The position numbers and the translations under genes are program-made. From assembly GCA_020024475.1 (NCBI GenBank), contig JAHHTS010000008.1, positions 1 to 54,432 on the forward strand: 54,432 nucleotides of DNA, given 5' to 3'. The DNA comes from Oscillospiraceae bacterium. Lineage in GTDB: Bacteria > Bacillota > Clostridia > Oscillospirales > Ruminococcaceae. The notes under the pieces were generated by a model. It ran no database searches and was not told the origin of the DNA. It worked only from the letters and a program-made list of their open reading frames with translations. The first letter of the stretch is position 1. Each line of letters starts with the position of its first letter. This document shows, one piece after another, positions 25,830 to 34,243 of this stretch.

Positions 25830-26615
25830 ATGAAAAATAAAAATTTTATTCTAAATACTTTAATAGTTATATTTGCTAGTGTAGCAATTTTTTCCGGTGT
25901 TAAACTCTTGAGCTTGCAAAAAGAAGCAAAAAAAAGTGCTGATGATTTTAATAAACTTGAACAACTTACAAAAAGCAATAAAGAAAATGAAAATTTAAAA
26001 TATACTACCTCTGCTGAGAAATATACTGGTGTATATGAAATGAATAAACATTTTGTAGGGTGGATCACAATTCCTGAATCGCCTCTTAACTATCCGGTTG
26101 TTCAAACAAAAGATTCTCCAGAATACTATCTAAGGCGTAATTTTAATGGGGAATATAGTTTTTACGGTGTTCCTTTCTTAGATTACAAATGTGATATTGA
26201 TAGCAGTGACAATACAATAATTTATGGTCATAATATGAAAAATAAAACAATGTTCAGCGCTGTTGAAAGTTATGCAGATAAAGATTATTGGAAAGAACAT
26301 AAATATATTGGATTTGACACAATGGACGATTTTGGAGTATATGAAGTCGTTACTTCTTTTAGAATCGACACTGCAAATAGTAATTTTTATTATACCGAAT
26401 CTACAGATTTTGCAAATGCCGATGAATTTAATAATTATATAGCTAATGCAAAGTCCCTTGAAACATATAGCACTGGCGTAACGGCACACTATGGAGATAA
26501 ACTATTAACTCTTTCCACTTGCGAATACACATATCCCGATGGTGCTGGAAGATATGTTCTTATCGCAAAAAAAATTTCAAACGAGGATATTTCAACATTT
26601 AATTCCGAAAAATAA
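25830..26615 (+). CDS. srtB: Class B sortase
   Basis: Sortases are membrane-anchored cysteine transpeptidases that attach surface proteins to peptidoglycan or join pilins. The 261-residue protein has an N-terminal helix (about 6-26), a short coiled linker, and the catalytic triad H134 (IYGHNM), C231 (TLSTCEY) and R241 (GRYVLIAKK). The long region between His and Cys, and the TLSTC form, place it in class B. No protein with an LPxTG- or NPQTN-like sorting signal is encoded in the window, so its substrate lies elsewhere. A terminator follows at 26701-26735. Confidence 0.93.
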   Translation: MKNKNFILNTLIVIFASVAIFSGVKLLSLQKEAKKSADDFNKLEQLTKSNKENENLKYTTSAEKYTGVYEMNKHFVGWITIPESPLNYPVVQTKDSPEYYLRRNFNGEYSFYGVPFLDYKCDIDSSDNTIIYGHNMKNKTMFSAVESYADKDYWKEHKYIGFDTMDDFGVYEVVTSFRIDTANSNFYYTESTDFANADEFNNYIANAKSLETYSTGVTAHYGDKLLTLSTCEYTYPDGAGRYVLIAKKISNEDISTFNSEK

Positions 26616-26700
26616 TAAAAGCCCGTGTAAATTGAACTACCCAATTTTGTGCAAACAGTACAAAAAAACCTAGTGGTATAAATATTAAGTTTAAGCAGTT

Positions 26701-26735
26701 AACTGACTTCATTTTTTTAATGAAGTCAGTTTTGT
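26701..26735 (+). terminator. Strong terminator after the sortase
   Basis: AACTGACTTCATT pairs perfectly with AATGAAGTCAGTT around a T5 loop and is followed by TTTGTTTTTAG. It lies about 85 bases after the sortase stop. Confidence 0.88.
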
Positions 26736-27480
26736 TTTTAGTTAAATTCTATCATTGTTGCAAAATCAATATATTGTCATCCGATGATATGAGTCTTCGC
26801 ATATTTCTAGAGTTTAACCCAATAAATACACTTTGCTTTAGTATTGAAAAATTTTTCCAGTTAATGCATTGCTATATAGGTTACCACATATTGATATTGT
26901 CTGGGTAACAACATATGGTTTATTAGATTAAAATGCGAAAATAAAGCGTATTTAAAGCATTGGTGACTGTGGAGCTTTAATTCTGTAGTAACTTTTTCTT
27001 TTTTCTTTACAGCTTTAATTGTATTCAGTACAAATGCTATGATATGTGTTACACTTGCCTTTATGAATATATGAAATATCTGTACCCTTCTATATAAATA
27101 TTGACTGTAATAGTGATATTTTCTTCATCTAACAACAGATAGTGAATTGTATTTTTGCATGGATCTAAGTATAATGTTGTATTCCTTATTTTTGCAGCTA
27201 TATATGAATCCTACGATATCAATAGTTTTTTCTACTCTTCTCTTGATATTCTTGTATCATTTCAGCATATGGTAAATCTTTTGCCAGCCCACCTTTTTAG
27301 GTATCAATATACCAGCTGAAAGTTTTCGTTATTTCTCATTGTTTCGAGTGATGAAGTTATGGATTTATTTTTGATAAAACCAACTTTATCTATAATTTGT
27401 CGCTTCTTTAACACATTTTTTTATTCAAGTATTTCTTTTTAGTAGGGGCTGATGTATCTGTAACTTCTTCTCATAATAAT
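26736..27480. other. Decayed, gene-free DNA, possibly an old insertion
   Basis: No frame runs beyond about 60 codons and the ones present are broken. On the minus strand several 15-40 codon stretches look protein-like (for example around 27080-27300) but are split by stops, so a degraded gene, perhaps a transposase, is plausible. I cannot name a family. A strong hairpin on each side (26701-26735 and 27482-27518) bounds it. Confidence 0.4.
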
Positions 27481-27481
27481 T

Positions 27482-27518
27482 CCCCCTATGGTAGTTTATC
27501 TTATTCTACCATAGGGGG
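27482..27518. terminator. Long perfect hairpin after the pseudokinase gene
   Basis: CCCCCTATGGTAG (27482-27494) pairs perfectly with CTACCATAGGGGG (27506-27518) around an 11-base loop. It is 50 bases past the pseudokinase stop on the minus strand. T-rich tails on both strands are modest, so it is probably a bidirectional terminator, or less likely a relic insertion end. Confidence 0.7.
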
Positions 27519-27566
27519 CTATTTTCTTATATGTCCTTTTTACGAACTTGTGTATTATTATCTTTT

Positions 27567-29240
27567 TTATTCATTTGATGAAATATTCGAACTAGTTGTA
27601 GAATTAGAACTAGATTCTAAATTTGATGATGAATTTTCATATTCACTTGATATAGATGTAGAATTGCTAGCTGGTGTAGGTGAAGGAGAAGGCGTAGGCG
27701 ACCCAGTAACAATAGGTGTGTTATCCGACACGTAAATTATTATATAATCTCTTTGTGGATTAATCTTGACTCCCCGCTGTATATCTGTTCCCACAACAAC
27801 ACCATAAGGATATTCCTGTGTTTGCGGCATTTCTTTAATTGTATATTTTATTCCTAAATCTTCAAGTCTTTGAGATACATATTCAATAGATTGACCTATT
27901 AGTCCATCTGGCATTTCAACCAACCGCTCCCCTTTACTTACAGTAAGATAAATAGTTGTACCAATTTTAACTGTCGTGCCAGCTTCTGGTTGATGTGAGA
28001 TTACTTCTCCTATTGAATATTTTGAACTATAGTCCTCACTAATATCAAAAAAGAAATATTTATTCAGTTCTACATCGTTTATAATTTCATTATAACTTTT
28101 ACCGACCAAGCTGGGAACCTCTAGTTTATCTGCAAAACTTTGAGAACTTTGATATATCTGTGAATTCGTACTATTATCAGTTTTTGAAGAAATTCTCAGC
28201 AAAGATATTGTAAACAACACTATTATAACTATAATAGCTATAAATGGTAAATATTTTTTATCCAATAACTCAGTTTCAATCTTAACTACCTTTTCTGATT
28301 TTGGTTTTTCTATAATAGCTTTATTATCCAACATCAGAATAAAATCGTCAAAATTATTTATTCTATCCTGAGGATTCGGCTTTGTAGCATATCTCAAAGT
28401 TTCAATTGCATATCTAGGCATCAAACGATGTACATCTTTTAGGTCAAACGCACCTTGAGAATAAAGTTTTCCTGTAACAGCATAATAAAACAATGCCGAA
28501 ATAGAGTAAATATCTGTATAAAATCCTGCAAACTGATCTTGACTATATTGTTCAGGAGCAGAAAAACCATTGTAAAGCTTATACATTATATGGTCATTTT
28601 TAACACGTAAATCCCGTATTGCAAATCCCGTTAAAACCGCATTATTATCTGGCGTTATATATACTGTTTCATCACTTATTCCACCATGAGCAATATTAAG
28701 AGTTTCCAAATCCTTTAATAAAATAAACAAATCCTGAAACAGCCATCTTGCTTCTTTAAATGTATATGGTTTCCCGCGTTTTATAAGATTTTGTTTGAGA
28801 CTATCGCCTTTTACATATTCTAAAACAGCATAGATTGTTCCATTATCATGGTATACATTATAAATTTTTTGTAATGCTTTATTTTCTACCCTAGATAATG
28901 TAGTATACAGATCTTCAAAATCCATCATAAGGTTTTTAAAGAGAACCTGTTTTCCCGGCTGTACTTTTATAGTATTGCCTTCTCTAGGAGCTATCATTGA
29001 TACTGGTAAAAATTCTTTTAGTACAACTTTGCGCTGATTATGCGTGTCATACGCCATATAAGATGTGCTTTCACCATCAACTGTCAGCACATCACCCACT
29101 ACATAAACATCCGTCTTTGCACCATATTTCAAAGTCCCTGGAACATCATTTTTATTTATCTGTGAAAATCCGCACCACGAACAAACATGCCCTTCTTCAA
29201 TTGGACCTGCACAAAAAATACATGTATTTTCTGTCCGCAT
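27567..29240 (-). CDS. Zinc-ribbon, PASTA-domain membrane pseudokinase
   Basis: The 557-residue protein has a zinc ribbon (C7, C10, C20, C23) and a Ser/Thr kinase-like domain (about 40-310). One membrane helix (331-348) follows, then two PASTA domains (about 374-436 and 440-505) and a Ser/Thr/Pro/Asn-rich tail. The kinase fold is clear: Lys75 in VVLKEF and APE (228-230) are kept. The catalytic motifs are lost: HRD reads HGG (185-187), the metal-binding Asn is T192, and DFG reads GFA (205-207). It is therefore probably catalytically dead, acting as a sensor or scaffold. PASTA domains of active kinases such as PrkC bind muropeptides or lipid II; that role here is inference. Downstream of yebC. 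Confidence 0.88.
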   Translation of the reverse strand: MRTENTCIFCAGPIEEGHVCSWCGFSQINKNDVPGTLKYGAKTDVYVVGDVLTVDGESTSYMAYDTHNQRKVVLKEFLPVSMIAPREGNTIKVQPGKQVLFKNLMMDFEDLYTTLSRVENKALQKIYNVYHDNGTIYAVLEYVKGDSLKQNLIKRGKPYTFKEARWLFQDLFILLKDLETLNIAHGGISDETVYITPDNNAVLTGFAIRDLRVKNDHIMYKLYNGFSAPEQYSQDQFAGFYTDIYSISALFYYAVTGKLYSQGAFDLKDVHRLMPRYAIETLRYATKPNPQDRINNFDDFILMLDNKAIIEKPKSEKVVKIETELLDKKYLPFIAIIVIIVLFTISLLRISSKTDNSTNSQIYQSSQSFADKLEVPSLVGKSYNEIINDVELNKYFFFDISEDYSSKYSIGEVISHQPEAGTTVKIGTTIYLTVSKGERLVEMPDGLIGQSIEYVSQRLEDLGIKYTIKEMPQTQEYPYGVVVGTDIQRGVKINPQRDYIIIYVSDNTPIVTGSPTPSPSPTPASNSTSISSEYENSSSNLESSSNSTTSSNISSNE

Positions 29241-29261
29241 AATATACCCCTTTAGTAAAAT

Positions 29262-29303
29262 TATGACTTTGCACTGTCACAAAGAAAATGCAAAGCCATT
29301 GTC
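29262..29303 (-). terminator. Hairpin between yebC and the pseudokinase gene
   Basis: GACTTTGCA pairs with TGCAAAGCC (one wobble) around about 15 bases, and outer TGAC/GTCA bases can extend it. On the minus strand it follows the yebC stop by about 10 bases and leads into ATAATTTT. Confidence 0.55.
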
Positions 29304-29312
29304 ATTTAAATA

Positions 29313-30056
29313 TTAAAGTTCAGGCAAATCTTCCTCATTTTCGAGGTTATTCCAAACATTTTGAACATCGTCATCTTCTTCAAGTGAAGAGAACAATAAT
29401 GCCAATTTTCTAAGTGTTTCTTCATCTTCGATTTTTGTATAGTTATTCGGAACCATTGCAGCTTCACGCTGTGTAAGTTTATATCCCATTTCTTCAAGTG
29501 AATCAGCTACTGATGAAAGGTCTGAAACTTCTGTTGTTATTTCAATGATTTCTTCATCTTCAAAAGAAACATCCCGTGCACCTGCACCAAGGCAATCTTC
29601 AAGAACTTTTTCTTCATCGTAATCTTCAGCTTCAATAACAATTATACCTTTGTTCTCAAACATAAACGAAACACAACCTGATGTTCCAAGATTGCCACCA
29701 AATTTATCAAAATAATGGCGAATATTTGAAGCGGTACGATTTCTGTTATCTGTAAGACATTCAACAATAACAGCAATACCGCCATTACCATATCCTTCAT
29801 ATGTGATTGATTCATAGTTATCTTTATCATTGTCGCCTGCTTTTTTGATAGCTCTCAAAAGGTTATCTTGTGGAACATTTGCAGCGCGTCCTTTGGCGAG
29901 AAGGTCTCTCAATCGACTGTTATTGTTAGGGTCAGATCCACCTTCTTTAACAGCAACGGAAATTTCTCTTGCTAATTTTGTAAATACTTTTGCTCTAGCA
30001 GCATCATTAGCACCTTTTTTTCTTTTGATAGTGCTCCATTTTGAATGTCCTGACAT
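29313..30056 (-). CDS. yebC: YebC/PmpR family protein (TACO1-like)
   Basis: YebC proteins were described as DNA-binding regulators, and TACO1/YebC2 members are linked to translation of proline-rich stretches. The 247-residue protein has the invariant start MSGHSKWSTIKRKKGA, the acidic middle domain with YEGYGNGGIAVIVECLTDN, and an acidic C-terminal end (EEDDDVQNVWNN). Length and motifs match the family throughout. It is probably transcribed alone or with the pseudokinase gene; a GGAG site precedes the ATG. Regulator or translation factor cannot be decided from sequence. Confidence 0.96.
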   Translation of the reverse strand: MSGHSKWSTIKRKKGANDAARAKVFTKLAREISVAVKEGGSDPNNNSRLRDLLAKGRAANVPQDNLLRAIKKAGDNDKDNYESITYEGYGNGGIAVIVECLTDNRNRTASNIRHYFDKFGGNLGTSGCVSFMFENKGIIVIEAEDYDEEKVLEDCLGAGARDVSFEDEEIIEITTEVSDLSSVADSLEEMGYKLTQREAAMVPNNYTKIEDEETLRKLALLFSSLEEDDDVQNVWNNLENEEDLPEL

Positions 30057-30158
30057 ATCTAATCTCCTATTATTATAAACATATTTAAAAAAAATATTCT
30101 AATTTTAGCACCCAATATTTTATCACAAATTAACATTTTTTGCAAGTAAAGTATACTT

Positions 30159-30188
30159 GTAGGTAATTTTTTCTTTCTTGTATAAAGC
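30159..30188 (+). promoter_or_regulatory. Possible promoter of the microprotein gene
   Basis: TTGTAG and TATAAA are about 18 bases apart, some 45 bases before the ATG at 30232. This is the best candidate in the gap but is not close to consensus. Confidence 0.35.
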
Positions 30189-30231
30189 TATTTCTTCTGC
30201 TTATACTAATTCTTGAAAGGAGTTGATATGT

Positions 30232-30324
30232 ATGTCAAAAGAAAATAAAAAAACTTCAAGCCAGCAGAACAAGCAGAACAAACAGCAGAAACAGGAAAAC
30301 AAAAAAAGTAGTAACGAAAAATAA
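30232..30324 (+). CDS. 30-residue charged microprotein (K/Q/N-rich)
   Basis: A very good ribosome-binding site AAAGGAG (30216-30222) lies 9 bases before an ATG that opens a 30-codon frame ending in TAA, closely followed by a terminator (30343-30382). The product starts MSKENKKTSS and then consists almost only of Lys, Gln, Asn, Glu and Ser, so it is likely disordered and basic. An earlier ATG at 30228 in another frame stops after six codons. It is the only plus-strand gene between yebC and the glycan genes. Function unknown; it could bind nucleic acid or ribosomes. Confidence 0.6.
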   Translation: MSKENKKTSSQQNKQNKQQKQENKKSSNEK

Positions 30325-30342
30325 CCTTTAGTTCAAAAAGTT

Positions 30343-30382
30343 AAAGGCCTTGTTCTATCTTTTAAGATAAAACAAGGTCTTT
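30343..30382. terminator. Bidirectional terminator: microprotein and sugar transferase genes
   Basis: The arm 30343-30361 pairs with 30364-30382 over 19 positions with two wobble pairs, and T-rich tails follow on both strands. It lies between the plus-strand microprotein gene and the minus-strand sugar transferase gene. Confidence 0.85.
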
Positions 30383-30388
30383 AATTGT

Positions 30389-30976
30389 TTATTGCTTTCC
30401 TTCTTTAACGCCGTCGGCTACAATTACATTTGCTATTGTTTTAAAAAATATTTTAAGGTCACCTAAAAATGTAATATTATTGGTGTACTCACCATCATAT
30501 TTTGCTTTTACATCAATAGGTAATTCATCTCTTCCCATAATTTGAGCAAGCCCTGTAAGCCCTGGTCTTATATCATTTGCGCCATATTTATCTCTTTCCA
30601 CGATAAGGTCAAATTGGTTCCATAAAGCAGGTCTCGGTCCAATTATGCTCATTTCGCCAACAAATATATTCCATATTTGTGGTAACTCATCTAAGCTTGA
30701 TTTACGAAGAAAATGGCCCACCTTAGTAATTTTGCTTTCAGGATTTGATAAAAGATGTGTTGGTACGTCTTTCGGCACATCAGTATACATGGTTCTAAAT
30801 TTAATAATTTGAAAATGCTTTTTACCTTTAGCTATTCTTTTCTGTTTAAAAAAAACAGGCCCCTTAGAATCAACTTTTATAGCAATAGCAATTATAAATA
30901 AAATTGGGGAAATAATTATTAATCCTACAAATGATAAAATGACATCTATAAATCTTTTAAAAAACTTACTATACAT
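30389..30976 (-). CDS. Initiating sugar phosphate transferase (WcaJ/PglC family)
   Basis: This bacterial sugar transferase moves a sugar-1-phosphate from a nucleotide sugar to undecaprenyl phosphate and so starts a surface glycan repeat. The 195-residue protein is the small PglC-like form: one N-terminal membrane helix (about 10-33), then the family core with FFKQKRIAKGKKHFQIIKFR, the catalytic Asp-Glu in SSLDELPQIWNI, and IGPRPAL followed by RPGLTGLAQ. It follows the CapD-like gene by 24 bases; the pair suits synthesis and loading of a diacetamido or similar deoxy sugar, as in the Pgl pathway (inference). Confidence 0.92.
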   Translation of the reverse strand: MYSKFFKRFIDVILSFVGLIIISPILFIIAIAIKVDSKGPVFFKQKRIAKGKKHFQIIKFRTMYTDVPKDVPTHLLSNPESKITKVGHFLRKSSLDELPQIWNIFVGEMSIIGPRPALWNQFDLIVERDKYGANDIRPGLTGLAQIMGRDELPIDVKAKYDGEYTNNITFLGDLKIFFKTIANVIVADGVKEGKQ

Positions 30977-31000
30977 AATAAAATTCCTATATCATTAGTG

Positions 31001-32866
31001 TTATAAAATCTCATGTTTAAATGTAGGTACTAATTCCCGCATTTTCATCATTAACCGTTCACGATCATTCTCATACGCTATAGCCTTAAGCTCCAATAAA
31101 TCAGTAAAGAATCTATCGGCGTCCATTTTTAATGGTGAACCAATAAAAATTTTGCTATTTGCTGTTTTGCGCACACCTTCTTCGTCTTGTAAAAGCTCTT
31201 CATACATTTTTTCTCCAGGACGAAGCCCGGTGAACACAATATCAATATCTCGATAAGGAATAAAACCACTCATTTTGATAATATTCTCTGCAAGAGTAAG
31301 AATTTTTACTGGAGCACCCATATCAAGAACAAATATTTCACCGCTCTTCTCTCCCATTGCACCAGCTTCAAGAACAAGGCTAACCGCTTCCGGAATAGTC
31401 ATAAAATAACGAACTATATCAGGGTGTGTAACGGTAATAGGTCCACCTTCTGCAAGCTGTTCTTTAAACAATGGCAAAACCGATCCATTAGAGCCTAGTA
31501 CATTGCCAAATCTTACAGCAACAAATGTAGTTGTTCCATCACTACTTTGTGCAATATTTTGAACAATCATCTCACAAATACGCTTTGTAGCCCCCATTAC
31601 ATTTGTTGGATTAACAGCTTTGTCGGTGGAAATAAGAACAAATTTTTCTACACCATATTTTTCAGCACACAGTGCACAATTATAGGTACCGAATACATTA
31701 TTTTTTACAGCTTCTTCAGGTGCATCTTCCATAAGTGGAACATGTTTATGCGCAGCAGCATGGAAAACGACATTTGGTTTTAACTCATGAAAAAGAGCAT
31801 CCATTTTTTTTGTATCCCTTACTGAAGCAATCCTCACTTCCATATTAAGTTGACCATTGTATTTACGAATCAATTCTTGCTGTATTGCATAGGCAGAATT
31901 TTCATAAATATCAACAATTATAAGTTGCTTTGGCCCAATATTAGCTATTTGTCTACAAAGCTCACTACCTATAGAGCCGCCACCACCAGTTACTAGTACA
32001 ACTTTATCTTTAATAAATTTAGTGGCCTCATCAGCAAGTATAACAGGCTCTCTACCAAGTAAGTCCTCTACCTTAATATCAGTAATACGACTAGCTAAAT
32101 CCTCTCCATCGGTAATCAACTTCACTATATCTGGAAGTGTTTTTATTTTGCAAGTTGTCGATGCGCATATATCAATAATACGCTTCCTGCTTTCAGTATC
32201 TAAAGTAGGAATTGCAATAAGAATTGTGTCTATCTGACACTGGTTTACTAGATTTGGAATGTCCTCGCTTGTGCCTAAAATTTCAACTCCAATAATACTG
32301 CGCCCTTGTTTATTTTTGTCGTCATCAACAGCACATATAACATTCATTTCCTGTCTAGGATTTTTATTAAGTTCATGTAGAAGTGTGGAAGCTGCATCAC
32401 CTGCCCCCACTAAAAGAACCCTACTACGCTTCTTGCCTAAAGAGTTTATTTTGGTATTTCTATACATACGATAAGTAAGACGAGTATATAATGTCAGTGA
32501 TGATGCAAAAGCTGCGGAAAGAGCATAAACTGAAATTGGTATTCGTCTTTCATCAAAAATCATTAAAGTAATCATTACAAAGGCTATTACCGCTATGGCA
32601 CTTGAAGCTGCACATCGAAAAAATTCTACAATTTCGGCATATCTCCAAAGACTATCATACATACCAGTTGCATAGTAAACCGTACTGTAACAAGAAACAA
32701 ATAAGAAACAACTGGCAACCATAAGACTAAAGTAATCCTTCCACGACACTCTCCCGCTTATTAACATCCATGTAAAAAGATATGCTCCACACACAATAAC
32801 TGCATCAATAAGAAACAGTATTACTCGTCTAAACTTTGAAATTATTCTACTTATATATTTAGGCAT
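31001..32866 (-). CDS. CapD/PglF-like nucleotide-sugar 4,6-dehydratase, membrane form
   Basis: Such proteins convert UDP-GlcNAc to its 4-keto-6-deoxy derivative for surface glycans. The 621-residue protein has four N-terminal membrane helices (about 15-130), a first Rossmann domain with VLLVGAGDAASTLL, and a C-terminal SDR domain with VTGGGGSIGSELCRQI. The active site reads STDKAVNPTNVMGATKR: Met stands where most SDRs have Tyr, which is normal for the long membrane form, and Lys is kept. It leads a two-gene unit with the sugar transferase, behind its own promoter (32904-32932). Confidence 0.92.
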   Translation of the reverse strand: MPKYISRIISKFRRVILFLIDAVIVCGAYLFTWMLISGRVSWKDYFSLMVASCFLFVSCYSTVYYATGMYDSLWRYAEIVEFFRCAASSAIAVIAFVMITLMIFDERRIPISVYALSAAFASSLTLYTRLTYRMYRNTKINSLGKKRSRVLLVGAGDAASTLLHELNKNPRQEMNVICAVDDDKNKQGRSIIGVEILGTSEDIPNLVNQCQIDTILIAIPTLDTESRKRIIDICASTTCKIKTLPDIVKLITDGEDLASRITDIKVEDLLGREPVILADEATKFIKDKVVLVTGGGGSIGSELCRQIANIGPKQLIIVDIYENSAYAIQQELIRKYNGQLNMEVRIASVRDTKKMDALFHELKPNVVFHAAAHKHVPLMEDAPEEAVKNNVFGTYNCALCAEKYGVEKFVLISTDKAVNPTNVMGATKRICEMIVQNIAQSSDGTTTFVAVRFGNVLGSNGSVLPLFKEQLAEGGPITVTHPDIVRYFMTIPEAVSLVLEAGAMGEKSGEIFVLDMGAPVKILTLAENIIKMSGFIPYRDIDIVFTGLRPGEKMYEELLQDEEGVRKTANSKIFIGSPLKMDADRFFTDLLELKAIAYENDRERLMMKMRELVPTFKHEIL

Positions 32867-32903
32867 AAACGCCTCCTATAAATGCTATGTAATCATTTAT
32901 ATA

Positions 32904-32932
32904 ATTTTACAACATTTTAATATAATAATCAA
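32904..32932 (-). promoter_or_regulatory. Promoter of the glycan gene pair
   Basis: On the minus strand TTGATT (32927-32932) and TAAAAT (32904-32909) are exactly 17 bases apart, about 38 bases before the CapD-like ATG. Confidence 0.65.
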
Positions 32933-33062
32933 TGATAAAACCCTTAATTTCATCTAATAAGACATAAATACTTATAAAATTATCAATATGTTTTGTAAGT
33001 AACCATACCCTAATTCTTATCAAAATAATAATAAAACAATCTGATAATTTATGGCAAAATAA

Positions 33063-33088
33063 AAAGTCCTTCTTTTTAGAAGGACTTT
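33063..33088 (-). terminator. Terminator at the end of the division gene unit
   Basis: AAAGTCCTTCT pairs with AGAAGGACTTT around TTTT, and on the minus strand TTTTTATTTT follows. It lies just past the thioredoxin stop and is the first strong terminator met after mraZ. Confidence 0.88.
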
Positions 33089-33094
33089 CATACT

Positions 33095-33406
33095 CTATTT
33101 GCTAAGCATATTAACAATATTTTCTTTGGTCATGAAACCAACTTTTTTATCGATAACTTCACCATTTTTAACCGATAATATTGTTGGTATTGTCATTATA
33201 TGAAAATGCATAGCTAAATTAATCTCATTTTCTGCATCTATAGTTGCAAATACGGCTTTATTATTAAATTCGTCAGCTAATTCTTCAAAAATAGGTTCGA
33301 TAATATCACATGCACTGCACCAATCAGCTCCGAAATTTACAATAACCGGCAATTTATTCTCTAGAACTGTCTCCCTAAAGTTTTTTTCTGTAACTTTAAC
33401 AACCAT
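33095..33406 (-). CDS. Thioredoxin-like protein with a WCSAC active site
   Basis: This small thiol-disulfide protein of the thioredoxin fold is cytoplasmic. The 103-residue protein has the active site WCSAC (C30 and C33), the strand VIVNFGADWC before it, and the cis-Pro segment MTIPTILSVKNG opposite it. The CxxC loop is Ser-Ala instead of the usual Gly-Pro, which in this family generally shifts the redox potential, so it may not be the main thioredoxin. Its gene is last in the unit, 12 bases after the DivIVA-like gene. Confidence 0.9.
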   Translation of the reverse strand: MVVKVTEKNFRETVLENKLPVIVNFGADWCSACDIIEPIFEELADEFNNKAVFATIDAENEINLAMHFHIMTIPTILSVKNGEVIDKKVGFMTKENIVNMLSK

Positions 33407-33418
33407 AAAATTACCTCC

Positions 33419-34228
33419 TTATTTTTCAAGAAGCTTAGAAATAGTGTCAAGAACAGCTTCTGTAAGTGACTTTTTATTTTCAGAACGATTTTGTTTATTA
33501 AACATTACATTACTTTTTTCTTCTGATTCAACTACAACTTCATTTTTTTTAATAACATCAAGGCTTTCAATACGTTCTTGATATTCTTTAATTTGATTTT
33601 CTATTACTGAACCAGCTTTTTCCATTCCTAATAGCGCTGTTGAAAGTTTTGTAAACGAATTTTCAAGTTGTTCCTCAAGTATGGAAATTTCACTTTTCAT
33701 ATCGATTACTTTATCCATTAGGTTTATGGCATTGGCATTAAGCTCAATCTTAGTCTGCTGAGCCTGATTTTCAGCTTCGCTTATTATATGCTTTGCCCTT
33801 AAAGAAGCCTCGACCATACAAGATGCAATCTCATCTTGTTTTGATTTCCAATCTTTGTTTTCTTTTTCAAGAGTTACTTTATGTTCTGTTAATTGATTAT
33901 AATTTTTTTTAATATCGGAAATTTCTCTGTCCCTTTCCAAAATCATATTTCTATATGTATTTATCTGAGACTTAAGATCAACATTATCGCTTTTAAGCTG
34001 GTTCAAATCTTTAGACAATGCTTCCATATTTGTCTGTGATAATTGTAATTTATCGCTATTTTCAGACAACTTATTAGAAAGAGCCTGGATCTCTTGTTCA
34101 AGTTCTTTCTGAATTTTTGTATAGTTTTCTGTTTGTTGTGACATTTCATTGGAAAGATTATCGATATACTCTAATACTTGCTGCCTATCAAATCCCCTGA
34201 AACTTTGCTTAAATAAAATGTTTTCCAT
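33419..34228 (-). CDS. DivIVA-like coiled-coil protein
   Basis: The 269-residue protein begins with a short DivIVA-type N-terminal domain (LFKQSFRGFDRQQVLEYIDNL) and continues as a long coiled coil (about 25-225) with a Lys/Glu/Ser-rich linker and a short terminal helix. DivIVA, GpsB and SepF-region proteins bind curved membrane or the division site and recruit partners. Its place downstream of ftsZ in the dcw unit supports a division or growth role. The N-terminal turn lacks a clear aromatic-Arg membrane-binding pair, so whether it is DivIVA proper or a divergent relative is open. Confidence 0.82.
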   Translation of the reverse strand: MENILFKQSFRGFDRQQVLEYIDNLSNEMSQQTENYTKIQKELEQEIQALSNKLSENSDKLQLSQTNMEALSKDLNQLKSDNVDLKSQINTYRNMILERDREISDIKKNYNQLTEHKVTLEKENKDWKSKQDEIASCMVEASLRAKHIISEAENQAQQTKIELNANAINLMDKVIDMKSEISILEEQLENSFTKLSTALLGMEKAGSVIENQIKEYQERIESLDVIKKNEVVVESEEKSNVMFNKQNRSENKKSLTEAVLDTISKLLEK

Positions 34229-34243
34229 GATTTCCTCTTTGGA

